The notes: a model not told the origin generated them from the letters alone. Counted from the first letter of the stretch, positions 8,377 through 16,332 are shown. The stretch is DNA of 64,000 nucleotides from Myxococcales bacterium (GCA_020633315.1 JACKDV010000021.1:62001-126000), one strand, 5' to 3'. Numbers and translations: made by a program.

Positions 8377-8387
8377 CATCCACGTCG
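8361..8387. repeat. 9-bp inverted repeat spanning the MutH-like stop codon
   Basis: CGACGTGGA at 8361-8369 and TCCACGTCG at 8379-8387 pair perfectly across a 9-nt loop containing the TGA (8374-8376). CTCCACG at 8356-8362 can alternatively pair with CGTGGAG at 8364-8370. It may act as a hairpin in the mRNA end or as a binding site. Confidence 0.5.
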
Positions 8388-8426
8388 CGGTGTGCACGCC
8401 GTTTCGCGCCCGCGAACCAAAACGAA

Positions 8427-8459
8427 GACCCGGAGTCGCTGACCAAGCGTCTCCGGGTC
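8427..8459 (-). terminator. Strong hairpin, terminator-like on the minus strand
   Basis: GACCCGGAG at 8427-8435 pairs with CTCCGGGTC at 8451-8459. After a T/T mismatch, CGCT pairs with AGCG around a GACCA loop. On the minus strand the stem is followed by TTCGTTTTGG, a modest T-rich tail. On the plus strand C-rich sequence follows, which fits termination less well. Confidence 0.5.
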
Positions 8460-8711
8460 CCCCCCAGTAAAGTCTTTGATTTACAGCACCGACCGAATTG
8501 CGCGCGTAGAAGGCGCGCTACGTAGCGGAATCGAATCCAGCTCCGAAAGTGGTGAAGCCAAGCGCTAAGGACAGGAAATCCAAGGAGTACGTCAGGCTCG
8601 AGCCAAGCTAGGGCAAGTTATGGAAGAGACTCAAGCCAGCGAAGCCAAGGAGAAGCTCAGACCAAGGAAGGGAAGACCAAGCTAAGGGTGAGCGAGATAA
8701 TGGGTAAGACG

Positions 8712-8782
8712 TTTGCCAGCCGGTTCGCTCGGGCCCGGGTGAACGCGGCCCCTATAAGCAGGACCCGGGCCAACTTGGCAAA
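8712..8782. other. Two-tier long hairpin upstream of argC promoter
   Basis: The outer stem TTTGCCAG (8712-8719) pairs with TTGGCAAA (8775-8782). The inner stem GGCCCGGGT (8732-8740) pairs with ACCCGGGCC (8763-8771). Such nested perfect stems are unlikely by chance and indicate a structured RNA or a protein-binding cruciform. Confidence 0.5.
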
Positions 8783-8794
8783 TTACCGTAATCA

Positions 8795-8824
8795 TTGGTG
8801 ACAGGTTGGCGCTGCACCTACAAT
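8795..8824 (+). promoter_or_regulatory. Sigma-70-type promoter of the argC operon
   Basis: TACAAT at 8819-8824 is a near-consensus -10. TTGGTG (8795-8800, spacer 18) or GTGACA (8798-8803, spacer 15) can serve as -35. The transcript would start near 8831 and carry a ~178-nt leader before argC. Confidence 0.55.
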
Positions 8825-8883
8825 GTGAGAGCTGGGTATGACGCGGATGTCCGAGTCGGTCCCATCTGCGCCCGGCGGACCAT

Positions 8884-8895
8884 GACATCGATGTC
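8884..8895. promoter_or_regulatory. 12-bp palindrome in the argC leader
   Basis: GACATCGATGTC is a perfect palindrome, extendable outward by one G-T and two paired positions. It lies ~60 nt after the predicted transcription start, so it is a possible operator. It does not resemble the AT-rich ArgR box. The 10-mer CCATGACATC overlapping it (8880-8889) is repeated exactly at 8371-8380. Confidence 0.35.
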
Positions 8896-9008
8896 GTGTG
8901 GAACGGCGCGATGATTGCGCGCTACCGTCGATGCGATCCCGGGGTCTGGCCCTTCGTGGCCCGAGATGGCCTGTGCTACACGCCCCGGACCGACCTCAGA
9001 GAGGACCC

Positions 9009-10088
9009 ATGGCCGAAGCCACCACCAAGCCCAAGGTCGCCATCATCGGCGGGACCGGATACGGAGGGGCCGAGCTGTGCCGCCTGCTGCTCGCTCATCC
9101 CGGCGTGGAGCTGTCCCGGGTGACCAGCATCGACCACGTGGGCGAGCCCCTGGAGGCCGTGCACCAGAATCTCCACCGCACCGGCCTTCGCTTCGAGGAC
9201 ATCGAGCCCCGCGATGCGGCCGATGGGATGGACGTGGTGTTCCTGGCCCTGCCGCACAAGGTGAGCGCCACGCTTGCGCCCGAACTGGCCGCGCTCTCGG
9301 CCCGGGTGATCGATCTCAGCGGCGACTTCCGCCTGCGCGACGCCCAGGCCTACGCCCGCTTCTACGGGCAGGCGCACCCACACCCCGAGCTCCTGGGCTC
9401 GTTCGTCTACGGCCTGCCGGAGCTACAGCGCGAGAGCATCGTGGGGGCGACCCGGGTGGCCTCGCCCGGCTGCTTCGCCACCACCATCGCGCTGGGTCTG
9501 CTGCCCCTGGCCCACGCCGGTCTCTTGTCGGGGGCCATCCACACCGTGGCCGCCACTGGCTCCTCGGGCAGCGGCGCCTATGCCAGCGCGGGCACCCACC
9601 ACCCGCTGCGCGCCAGCAACCTCAAGATCTACAAGGCCCTCGAGCACCAGCACACCCCGGAGATCGAGCAGACCCTGCGCGATGCCCAGGCCAAGGGTGG
9701 GCACGCGGGCGACTTCTCGCTGCAGTTCGTGCCGGTCTCGGCCCCGCTGCCCCGCGGGATCCTGGCCAACAGCTTCGTGCAGGTGCCGGCCGAGATCGAT
9801 GCGGCCCGCGTGCGCGCGCTGTTCGAGTCGTACTACGAGGGCGCGGCCTTCGTCCGCCTGCTCGGCGACGGCGGTCGACAGGCCGAGGTGGTCGCGATCA
9901 AGGGCAGCATGTGGGCCGACCTGAGCTGGACCGTGGGCGCGGTGGTCGATGGCCGTCGACAGCTCCTCGTCACCAGCGCGCTCGACAACCTGGTCAAGGG
10001 CGGCGCGGGCCAGGCGGTCCAGTCCATGAACCTCGTGCTCGGTCTGCCCGAGACCCAGGGCATCGACGCCCCGGCGCTGTGGCCATGA
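9009..10088 (+). CDS. argC: N-acetyl-gamma-glutamyl-phosphate reductase
   Basis: 359 residues, normal length. It reduces N-acetylglutamyl phosphate to the semialdehyde with NADPH in arginine synthesis (cytoplasm). The Rossmann motif KVAIIGGTGYGGAEL is at the N-terminus, the catalytic Cys155 in ASPGCFATT, and the C-terminal signature GAGQAVQSMNLVLG is present. The ATG at 9009 is preceded by GAGAGGA at ideal spacing. An upstream in-frame extension to 8898 lacks family similarity and was rejected. The stop overlaps the argB start (ATGA). A long leader and palindrome precede it. Confidence 0.95.
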   Translation: MAEATTKPKVAIIGGTGYGGAELCRLLLAHPGVELSRVTSIDHVGEPLEAVHQNLHRTGLRFEDIEPRDAADGMDVVFLALPHKVSATLAPELAALSARVIDLSGDFRLRDAQAYARFYGQAHPHPELLGSFVYGLPELQRESIVGATRVASPGCFATTIALGLLPLAHAGLLSGAIHTVAATGSSGSGAYASAGTHHPLRASNLKIYKALEHQHTPEIEQTLRDAQAKGGHAGDFSLQFVPVSAPLPRGILANSFVQVPAEIDAARVRALFESYYEGAAFVRLLGDGGRQAEVVAIKGSMWADLSWTVGAVVDGRRQLLVTSALDNLVKGGAGQAVQSMNLVLGLPETQGIDAPALWP

Positions 10089-10939
10089 GCGACGGTCCCC
10101 GCGCGGTGCTCAAGCTCGGCGGCGAGGTGGTGGCCGATCCACCCGCGCTCGCGGCCGTGCTCCGCGACGTCCATCGCCTCTGCGATCAGGGGTGGCGCTT
10201 CGTGGTGTGCCACGGCGGCGGCCCCCAGGCGGGCGCGCTGCAGAAGGCCCTCGGGGTGCCCACCGTGATGGTAGGCGGTCGGCGGGTCACCGACGAGGCC
10301 ACCCTCCGCATCATGAAGCAGGTGCTCGCCGGCGAGGTGAGCGTGGACCTGGTCGCGGCCGCGGTCGCGGCGGGTCTGGCCGCGGTGGGGATCTCCGGGG
10401 TCAGCACCGCGCTGGTCAGCGCCCATCGGCGCCCGCCCAAGGTGGTCAGCGGCAGCGACGAGCCGGTCGACTTCGGCTTCGTGGGCGACGTGGACGAGAT
10501 CCGCACGGAGCTCATCGAGCACTTGTGGGTGGGAGGCTACGTTCCGGTCCTCAACACCCTGGGCATCGACGGCGGGGGCTCGCCCCGCGCGGTCACCCGG
10601 CAGGTCTACAACATCAACGCGGACACCGTGGCCTCGGCCGTTGCCGCCGCGCTGCGGGTGGATCACCTGTTCCTGGTGACCGCCGTCGGCGGGGTGCTGC
10701 GCGACAAGGACGACGCCTCCACGCGAATCCCCGTGCTCCACGCCACCGAGGCCCGCGCGGCGATCGCCGACGGGACCATCGTCGGGGGTATGATCCCGAA
10801 GATCGAAGAGGCCCTCGACAACCTCGCGCGCGGCATCGGGGCCGTGCACATCATCGGGCCGGGCAGCGGTCGCCTCGAGCAGGCTGCCCGCGAGCCCGGA
10901 CGGCAGGGCACCGCCCTGCTGCCCGATCCCGAACCCTGA
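10085..10939 (+). CDS. argB: Acetylglutamate kinase
   Basis: 284 residues. Phosphorylates N-acetylglutamate, the step before ArgC. Amino-acid-kinase motifs: VLKLGGEVV at the N-terminus, HGGGPQ at residues 43-48, a nucleotide-binding FLVTAVGGVLRD region, and GGMIPKIEEALDNLARG near the C-terminus. Translationally coupled to argC by ATGA. Followed after 47 nt by an M20 peptidase that may complete the deacetylation step. Confidence 0.93.
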   Translation: MSDGPRAVLKLGGEVVADPPALAAVLRDVHRLCDQGWRFVVCHGGGPQAGALQKALGVPTVMVGGRRVTDEATLRIMKQVLAGEVSVDLVAAAVAAGLAAVGISGVSTALVSAHRRPPKVVSGSDEPVDFGFVGDVDEIRTELIEHLWVGGYVPVLNTLGIDGGGSPRAVTRQVYNINADTVASAVAAALRVDHLFLVTAVGGVLRDKDDASTRIPVLHATEARAAIADGTIVGGMIPKIEEALDNLARGIGAVHIIGPGSGRLEQAAREPGRQGTALLPDPEP

Positions 10940-10986
10940 CGCGAGCCTTCCCCCGGCCGCTCCGACGACGCTCCCCACACCACGCC

Positions 10987-12264
10987 ATGCCTGCCGACGA
11001 CGACGAGCCCCCATCGAGTCCTCCGCGAGAATCCCTGCACCGCGCCGTGGCGGAGGCCTTCGAGGCCGAGCAATTCCCGTTGTTGCGGCGCCTGGTCGAT
11101 CAGCCGAGCCACACCGCGGCCAAGGACGACGTGGAGGCGGCCGCGTGCATCCTCGACGCCAAGGCCCAGGAGCTGGGGCTCGTCGTCGAGCGCACGCCGG
11201 ACCCGAGCGGTCGCTTCGCCGATCACCGGGTGTACCGCAGCCCGGCCACCGCGCCCGAGGATCGAAGCCTGGCCCTGGTGGGCCACGTCGACACCGTGTT
11301 CCCCCGCAGCATGGGCTTCCTGCAGCTGCGCCGCGACGACGGCCCCGAGGGCCCGCAGACCGGCGACGCCATTCACGGCCCCGGCGTGCTCGACATGAAG
11401 TCGGGCCTGTCGTCGATCCTCTTCGCGCTGCAGGCCCTGCGCCGGGTGGAGCCCGCGCTCTACGAGCGCCTGCGGGCCCGCTTCGTGTGCGTCAGCGACG
11501 AGGAGGTGGGCTCACCCAGCTCGGCCCCGCTGTTCGCCGCCCTGGCCCCGCGATTGAGCGCGGCCCTGGTGTTCGAGTCGGGGCGCCACGAGGATCGCAT
11601 CGTCACCTGCCGCAAGGGCAGCGGCAGCTTCGAATTCGTGGTGCACGGCCACTCGGCCCACGCGGGCAACGAGCACGACAAGGGGATCAACGCCATCGCC
11701 GTGCTCGCCCGCATCGTGCTCGCGGCCGAGGCGATGACCGACTACGAGCGCGGGGTGACGGTCAACGTGGGCATCGTGGAGGGCGGCACGGCCAAGAACA
11801 CCGTGCCCGACCGGGCCCGCTGCGTGATCGACTCGCGCTTCCTGACCGTGGCCGACGCCCACGACGTGGTCGCCCGCATGGAGGCCCTGGCCGCCGATCC
11901 CTTCGGTGACGAGGCCGACGTGCCCGAGCGCCTGCGCGGCGCCCGGGTGGAGCTGCACGGCGGCATCGCCCGCCCGCCCATGGAGGTCATCGCCGGCACG
12001 CAAGCGCTGCGGCGCCGCTACGAGGGCCACGCCGCCGCGGCCGGGCTGAAGGTGGGCGAGGCCCCGCTGCAGGGCGGGGGCTCCGACGCCAACCTGCTCG
12101 CGGCCCACGGCGTGCCCTGCATCGACGGCCTGGGCCCCCACGGCCAGTACTTCCACAACCCGCGCGAGTGGAGCAGCCTCGGCAGCCTGCTCCGCCGCAC
12201 CCAGGCCCTGGCCTGCTTCCTCGCCGAGGAAGCCCGCGATGTCGCCCAGGAGAGCCCGCGATGA
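10987..12264 (+). CDS. M20-family metallopeptidase/deacylase, candidate ArgE
   Basis: 425 residues. The two-zinc M20 ligands are visible: His100 in VGHVDTV, Asp136 in GVLDMKSG, Glu172-Glu173 in SDEEVGS, the FESG segment, and a late His in GLGPHGQYFHNP. The dimerisation domain (HGHSAHAGNEHDKGINAI) is present. Family members are carboxypeptidase G2, ArgE, DapE and aminoacylases. The G-L-G-P-H-G/H-N-P ending is carboxypeptidase-G2-like, but the position directly after argC-argB makes acetylornithine deacetylase activity plausible (inference). The stop overlaps the next start (ATGA). Confidence 0.85.
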   Translation: MPADDDEPPSSPPRESLHRAVAEAFEAEQFPLLRRLVDQPSHTAAKDDVEAAACILDAKAQELGLVVERTPDPSGRFADHRVYRSPATAPEDRSLALVGHVDTVFPRSMGFLQLRRDDGPEGPQTGDAIHGPGVLDMKSGLSSILFALQALRRVEPALYERLRARFVCVSDEEVGSPSSAPLFAALAPRLSAALVFESGRHEDRIVTCRKGSGSFEFVVHGHSAHAGNEHDKGINAIAVLARIVLAAEAMTDYERGVTVNVGIVEGGTAKNTVPDRARCVIDSRFLTVADAHDVVARMEALAADPFGDEADVPERLRGARVELHGGIARPPMEVIAGTQALRRRYEGHAAAAGLKVGEAPLQGGGSDANLLAAHGVPCIDGLGPHGQYFHNPREWSSLGSLLRRTQALACFLAEEARDVAQESPR

Positions 12265-13538
12265 GCGACGCGGATACCCTGGGCATCCTCGTGATGGTGC
12301 TCTGCCTCGCGGGGAGCATGTTCTTCTCGGGCAGCGAGACCGCGCTGACCAGCCTGGGCCCCCACCAGGCGCGCAAGATCCTCGAGGAGGGCGGGCGCCG
12401 GGGCAAGACGGTCTCCACCTGGGTCGAGGATCCGGTGCGGGTGCTGTCGACGATCCTCGTCGGCAACAACATCACCAACACCCTGATGGGCTCGGTGGCC
12501 ACCGCGCTGGCCATCCGTCACCTCTCGGGCGGGCAGTGGGGAGACTGGGCGGTGCCGGTGGCGGTGTTCTTCACCACCGCGGTGCTCCTGGTGTTCGGCG
12601 AGATCCTCCCCAAGGCCGCCGGGCGGATCTACGCGCACCGCATGGCGCTCCCCGTGCTGTCGGTGCTCAACGGCCTCAACCGCGTGCTCGGCCCCGTCAC
12701 CTGGCTGCTGTCGCGGATCACCGAGCTCATGCTGCGGCGAGCCCAGACCCAGGAGGCCGCGCAGAAGGTCACCGCCGACGAGCTGGACTACCTGGTCAAG
12801 GTGGGCCAGCGCGAGGGCTCGATCCCCGCCGACCAGGCCGCGCTGCTGCGCGGCATCTTCCGCTTCGAGGACAAGATCGTCCGCGACATCATGGTGCCGG
12901 AGAACCGGGTGACCTCCATCGATCTCGACTGGGACCTCGAGCGGGTGATCGAGCGGGCCCACGCCTCCGGGCACAGCCGCATGCCCGTGTACAAGGGCGA
13001 CCTCGACCACATCGTGGGCGTGCTGCACATCAAGCAGCTCGTGGGCCTGCACGACGCCGAGGCGGCCGATCTCGAGCGGGTGATGCGGCCGCCGCTGTTC
13101 ATCTCGGAGAGCCTGCTCATCCAGGACCTGCTGCAGCGCTTTCGCGAGCAGCGGGTGCACCTGGCCATCGTGGTCGACGACGGCGGGCACACGGTGGGCG
13201 TGGTGACCCTCGAGGACGTGCTCGAGCAGATCGTGGGCCAGATCTTCGACGAGAGCGACCACGCGCCCACCGGTGCCATCGAGCTGGCCGGCATCCTCTA
13301 CCTCGACGGGCAGGCCCCGCTGACCCGGGTGGAGGAGAAGCTCGGCGTCGAGTTCGAGGAGCTCGAGGGCGTCGACAGCGTGGGCGACCTGCTCACCCAG
13401 CTCGCGGGGCAGATGCCCACCACCGGCTCGGTCTTCGTCTACGAGGGCATCCGCTTCAAGGTGCTCGCCGCCAACGACCGCCGCGTGATCCGGGTGAGCG
13501 TGGAGCTGGTCGAGGTCGACGACGACGACGACGGCTAG
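12261..13538 (+). CDS. CNNM/CorC-type transporter with CBS domains
   Basis: 425 residues. The N-terminal DUF21 membrane domain has about four hydrophobic segments (start MVLCLAGSMFFSGSETAL, the SGSETAL signature). Two CBS domains (about residues 205-325, with DIMVPENRVTSID and RMPVYKGDLDHIVGV) and a C-terminal CorC/HlyC domain (about 340-420) follow. The family is implicated in Mg/Co transport or resistance, often mislabelled hemolysin. Coupled to the M20 gene by ATGA. Its stop codon TAG shares a CTAG tetranucleotide with the stop of the converging cyclase gene. Confidence 0.9.
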   Translation: MSDADTLGILVMVLCLAGSMFFSGSETALTSLGPHQARKILEEGGRRGKTVSTWVEDPVRVLSTILVGNNITNTLMGSVATALAIRHLSGGQWGDWAVPVAVFFTTAVLLVFGEILPKAAGRIYAHRMALPVLSVLNGLNRVLGPVTWLLSRITELMLRRAQTQEAAQKVTADELDYLVKVGQREGSIPADQAALLRGIFRFEDKIVRDIMVPENRVTSIDLDWDLERVIERAHASGHSRMPVYKGDLDHIVGVLHIKQLVGLHDAEAADLERVMRPPLFISESLLIQDLLQRFREQRVHLAIVVDDGGHTVGVVTLEDVLEQIVGQIFDESDHAPTGAIELAGILYLDGQAPLTRVEEKLGVEFEELEGVDSVGDLLTQLAGQMPTTGSVFVYEGIRFKVLAANDRRVIRVSVELVEVDDDDDG

Positions 13539-15547
13539 CCCTGCCCCAGGTAGCGGGCCAGCGCCCAGGCCGGGAACACGTGGCGGTAGAGCCGATAGTC
13601 GAGCACCGCGGTGTTGAAGAACACCCCGGCCGCTCGCTCCTGCGGCCAGCTCCCGTCGGCCTGCAGGCGGGAGAGCAGGAACGCGATGCCGCGCTCGATC
13701 GCCTCCTGCTCGTGCGGGGCCACCTCGAGCAGGGTGAGCAGGGCCCACGCGGTCTGGGTGACCTGGCTGGGCTCGTCGGGGGGCAGCGGCACGTCGGAAT
13801 CGCTGAGCAGCCCCTCGTAGCTCTCGCCCCAGCCGCCGTCGGGGCGCTGGGCCCGGACCAGCCAGCGGGTGCCGCGGACGATCGCGGGGTGCATGGTGGA
13901 CAGGCCCGCCGCGTGCAGCCCGGCCGAGGCGAAGAAGGTGCCGTAGGTGAGGTTGATCCCCCAAAAGCCCAGCCACCCGCCGGGCTCGGCCTGGGCCTGC
14001 AGCAGGGCATGGGTGCCGCGCTCGACCGCGCCGCGCACCCGCGCCCGCAGCTCGCGGGGTAGCTGGTCGCCCAGCTCGCGCTCGGCGGCGGCCAGGCCCC
14101 GCACGCACGAGCCGGTGCACTCGGTGTACGAGTACTCGAGCATGCAGTTGCCGTAGATCTCGGCGGGGTTGTAGCGCCGCAGCAGCATCGGGCCGCGGCG
14201 GGCCTCGTAGGATCCGAAGCCGCCGTCGTCGTTCTGCCGCAGCAGCACGAACTCGATCGCGGCGAGCTTGCTGCCCAGGGTGAGCCGGCCGGCGCGGTCG
14301 CTGAAGCCCCGCTGCTCGGCGCGCAGCAGGGCCTCGAGCGCCTCGGCCGTGCAGTCGCTCACCGGCCACGGGTGATCCTCGTTGGCGAAGCCCCAGCCGC
14401 CGTAGGCCAGCTCGCGGTAGTGCCGACGGCCGCCGACCAGCTCCTCCTTGATCTGGGCGGTGGGCAGCCAGCGGCAGGCCCGGCGCACGATCTCACGGGC
14501 GCGGGGCGTGGCCGGGCCCTCGCACAGGGCCTGGATCATGAACGAGGTGTCCCAGATGTCGCTGCGCGCCCCGGCGATGCGGAAGCCCTCGTGATCGTCC
14601 GACCACACCCAGTACTCGATGCCCGCCACCGCGCGCTCGAGCTCGGGGTGCCGGGGATCGGTGGCGTGCAGGGCCAGGCAGAACAGCATGCCGTTGACCG
14701 GGCTCAGGCACACGTAGCCGGTGCTGCGCAGCTCGTAGAGGATGTGGTCGAGGGCGCGGGCCAGGGCGTGCTCGCGCAGGCGCGCGGGCACGAGGCGCTC
14801 GGCGCTGCGCAGCAGGGCGAAGGCCGAGCGCAGGCCTCGGCTCACCGGCTCGTAGAGATCGGAGGCCGCGATCTGGTCGCGGGTGCGCTCGAAGGTCGCG
14901 GGGTCGTAGCCCTCGGGGTACAGCTCGTGGCGGATCGCGTCGAGGGTGGCGTTGCTGGGGCACTGCAGCCGGGCGCCGTACAGGAACGACAGCCCCAGGT
15001 AGATGAGCCGCATGTGGCAGTACAGCCGCGACGGGTGCAGCGGCGCCCGATCGGGCAGGAGCCACAGCTCGGGCACGATCGGCTGCATGCCGTCCCAGGG
15101 GTACAGGCCCAGCAGGGCCAGCCACGCGCGGCCCCACGAGGGGATCTCGTAGACCCCACCCCGCGCCCGGATGAAGCGCAGCGCGTCGGCCACCAGCGGG
15201 TCGTCTTGATCGTGGCCCAGCAGGCGCAGCGCCACGTAGCCCAGCACGGTGTGGAACAGGTACGAGGGGCTGTCGGGGTGCATGCCCCAGCCGCCGTCCT
15301 CGCGGCGCTGGACCTCGAGCGCGCGGCGGATCCGTGCGGCGCGGCGCGGCGGGATCGGCCGGCCGAGCACGTGGCACATCATCACGTACTGGCACGGCAG
15401 CATGGGGTTCCACACCACCTCGCCGGCCACTCGCCCGTCGGCGTGCTGTCGAGTGCCGAGGTAGGCGAGCACGCGATCGTAGGCGTGGCGGACCTCGTGC
15501 AGCGGGAGGGACGAGCTCAGGGCTTGGGCGTGAGGACCAGGAACCAT
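13535..15547 (-). CDS. Oxidosqualene cyclase (sterol synthase)
   Basis: 670 residues from ATG 15547. Cyclises oxidosqualene to a sterol skeleton at the membrane. The catalytic motif is DCTAE (Asp398), diagnostic of oxidosqualene rather than squalene-hopene cyclases (DxDD). Several QW repeats are present (QRREDGGWG, QNDDGGFG, QAEPGGWLG, QRPDGGWG), together with WGINLTYGTFF and SYTECTGSC. At known product-determining sites it has His392 (cycloartenol-synthase-like) and Val396 (lanosterol-synthase-like). The Tyr/Thr position before Trp332 appears to be Gly, Ala or deleted, so the product (lanosterol, parkeol, cycloartenol) cannot be read off. It is slightly shorter than eukaryotic enzymes. It overlaps the upstream methyltransferase gene by 31 nt. 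Confidence 0.92.
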   Translation of the reverse strand: MVPGPHAQALSSSLPLHEVRHAYDRVLAYLGTRQHADGRVAGEVVWNPMLPCQYVMMCHVLGRPIPPRRAARIRRALEVQRREDGGWGMHPDSPSYLFHTVLGYVALRLLGHDQDDPLVADALRFIRARGGVYEIPSWGRAWLALLGLYPWDGMQPIVPELWLLPDRAPLHPSRLYCHMRLIYLGLSFLYGARLQCPSNATLDAIRHELYPEGYDPATFERTRDQIAASDLYEPVSRGLRSAFALLRSAERLVPARLREHALARALDHILYELRSTGYVCLSPVNGMLFCLALHATDPRHPELERAVAGIEYWVWSDDHEGFRIAGARSDIWDTSFMIQALCEGPATPRAREIVRRACRWLPTAQIKEELVGGRRHYRELAYGGWGFANEDHPWPVSDCTAEALEALLRAEQRGFSDRAGRLTLGSKLAAIEFVLLRQNDDGGFGSYEARRGPMLLRRYNPAEIYGNCMLEYSYTECTGSCVRGLAAAERELGDQLPRELRARVRGAVERGTHALLQAQAEPGGWLGFWGINLTYGTFFASAGLHAAGLSTMHPAIVRGTRWLVRAQRPDGGWGESYEGLLSDSDVPLPPDEPSQVTQTAWALLTLLEVAPHEQEAIERGIAFLLSRLQADGSWPQERAAGVFFNTAVLDYRLYRHVFPAWALARYLGQG

Positions 15548-16212
15548 TGATGGGGCAGGTAGGTTTCCTCGTGCTCGAGCTCGAAGCCGGCGAGGCCGAG
15601 CTCGGCCACCGCGTCGTCCCGGGACACCCGGTGCTCCTTGGCGGGCGCGATGTTGCCGGGAGGCTCGGCGTCGGGACGGAAGTCGATGAGCGCGAGGCGT
15701 CCGCCGGGCTTGAGCGCCGCACGGACCTTGCCGAAGTAGCCCACGCGATCGCGGATGTACGCGTAGGTGTTGGCCGCGAACACGAGGTCGAGCTCGTTCG
15801 CCGGCAGCAGGGGGTCGTCGTACATCGCGAGGTGGGGCTCGATGTTGGGCGTGCCCCAGGACTCGCGGTTCTCGAGCAGGTAGTCCTCGAACTCGCCGTC
15901 CACGTCGACCGCGAAGACCCGACCGCCCGGGACCTCGGCCGCCAGCCGCCGCGTGAAGTAGCCCGAGCCCGCGCCGATGTCCGCGATGACCGCGCCCTTG
16001 TCCTGGATGTCGAGCGAGCGGATCACTCGCTCGGGCATCTGCCACTCGTCGCGCTCCGAGGACTCGAAGACCGCGATCATCGCCTTCGGATCGTCGTAGT
16101 GCTGGGGTGGGCCGCTCCCCGGACCGCCGCGCGGGCACCCGGTGACCACGAGGACCCCCAGGATCCACGCGGGCACGCGTCGTCCGGTTCGCGGGCGGTG
16201 CGACGACGGCAT
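15517..16212 (-). CDS. Class I SAM methyltransferase with lipoprotein signal
   Basis: 231 residues from ATG 16212. The first 26 form an apparent lipoprotein signal (WILGVLVVTGC, Cys26). The rest is a Rossmann methyltransferase: motif I VIADIGAGSGYFTRRLA, acidic VFAVDVD, LDLVFAANTYAYI, ALKPGGRLALIDF. SAM is cytoplasmic, so an exported enzyme is puzzling. Either the anchor keeps it on the inner leaflet or the signal is misleading. It is directly upstream of and overlapping the oxidosqualene cyclase, so it could act on a sterol or precursor (inference). The start is supported by TACCCT 6 nt upstream. Confidence 0.8.
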   Translation of the reverse strand: MPSSHRPRTGRRVPAWILGVLVVTGCPRGGPGSGPPQHYDDPKAMIAVFESSERDEWQMPERVIRSLDIQDKGAVIADIGAGSGYFTRRLAAEVPGGRVFAVDVDGEFEDYLLENRESWGTPNIEPHLAMYDDPLLPANELDLVFAANTYAYIRDRVGYFGKVRAALKPGGRLALIDFRPDAEPPGNIAPAKEHRVSRDDAVAELGLAGFELEHEETYLPHQWFLVLTPKP

Positions 16213-16218
16213 GCCGCG

Positions 16219-16224
16219 AGGGTA
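16219..16224 (-). promoter_or_regulatory. -10 element TACCCT of methyltransferase-cyclase operon
   Basis: On the minus strand TACCCT lies exactly 6 nt before the ATG at 16212, placing the transcription start on the start codon. Confidence 0.5.
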
Positions 16225-16332
16225 GACGGGTGGGCGTCGAGTGTGAAGGGCCCCCGGAGGGCGGCGGCGGGAGCGTGGGGGCCGGCTCACACCGCCGTTC
16301 CTCCTCGGGATCGACGTGCGGACCACGCGGGG

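Larger units (their letters stand above)
8377..8794. other. Gene-free structured stretch, possible small-RNA locus
   Basis: No convincing ORF on either strand. Base composition is visibly more A/T-rich than the neighbours. The 8558-8688 part holds six CCAAG-type motifs (for example CCAAGCGCTAAGG, CCAAGCTAGGG, CCAAGCTAAGGG) and several GGA trinucleotides. Palindromes include GCTACGTAGC at 8517-8526. Hairpins at 8427-8459 and 8712-8782 flank it. On the minus strand TTGCCA...TTATAG (8781-8752, 18-nt spacer) could start a ~320-nt transcript ending at the 8427-8459 hairpin, which on that strand is followed by TTCGTTTTGG. It matches no RNA family I can recognise. Confidence 0.4.

Noticed and set aside
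8558..8688. CsrA-sequestering sRNA from repeated GGA motifs
   Set aside because: GGA trinucleotides are present, but most are not in hairpin loops and no csrA is in the window; kept only as a remote idea.
8377..8800. tmRNA, RNase P RNA, SRP RNA or known riboswitch
   Set aside because: None of the diagnostic conserved sequences of these RNAs could be found on either strand.
8898..9008. N-terminal extension of ArgC
   Set aside because: No family similarity and no ribosome site; ATG 9009 has a good Shine-Dalgarno and the Rossmann motif follows at once.
12261..13538. Hemolysin
   Set aside because: The CorC/HlyC name is historical; the domain layout is that of a CNNM-type transporter.
13535..15547. 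Squalene-hopene cyclase
   Set aside because: The catalytic motif is DCTAE, not the DxDD of squalene-hopene cyclases.
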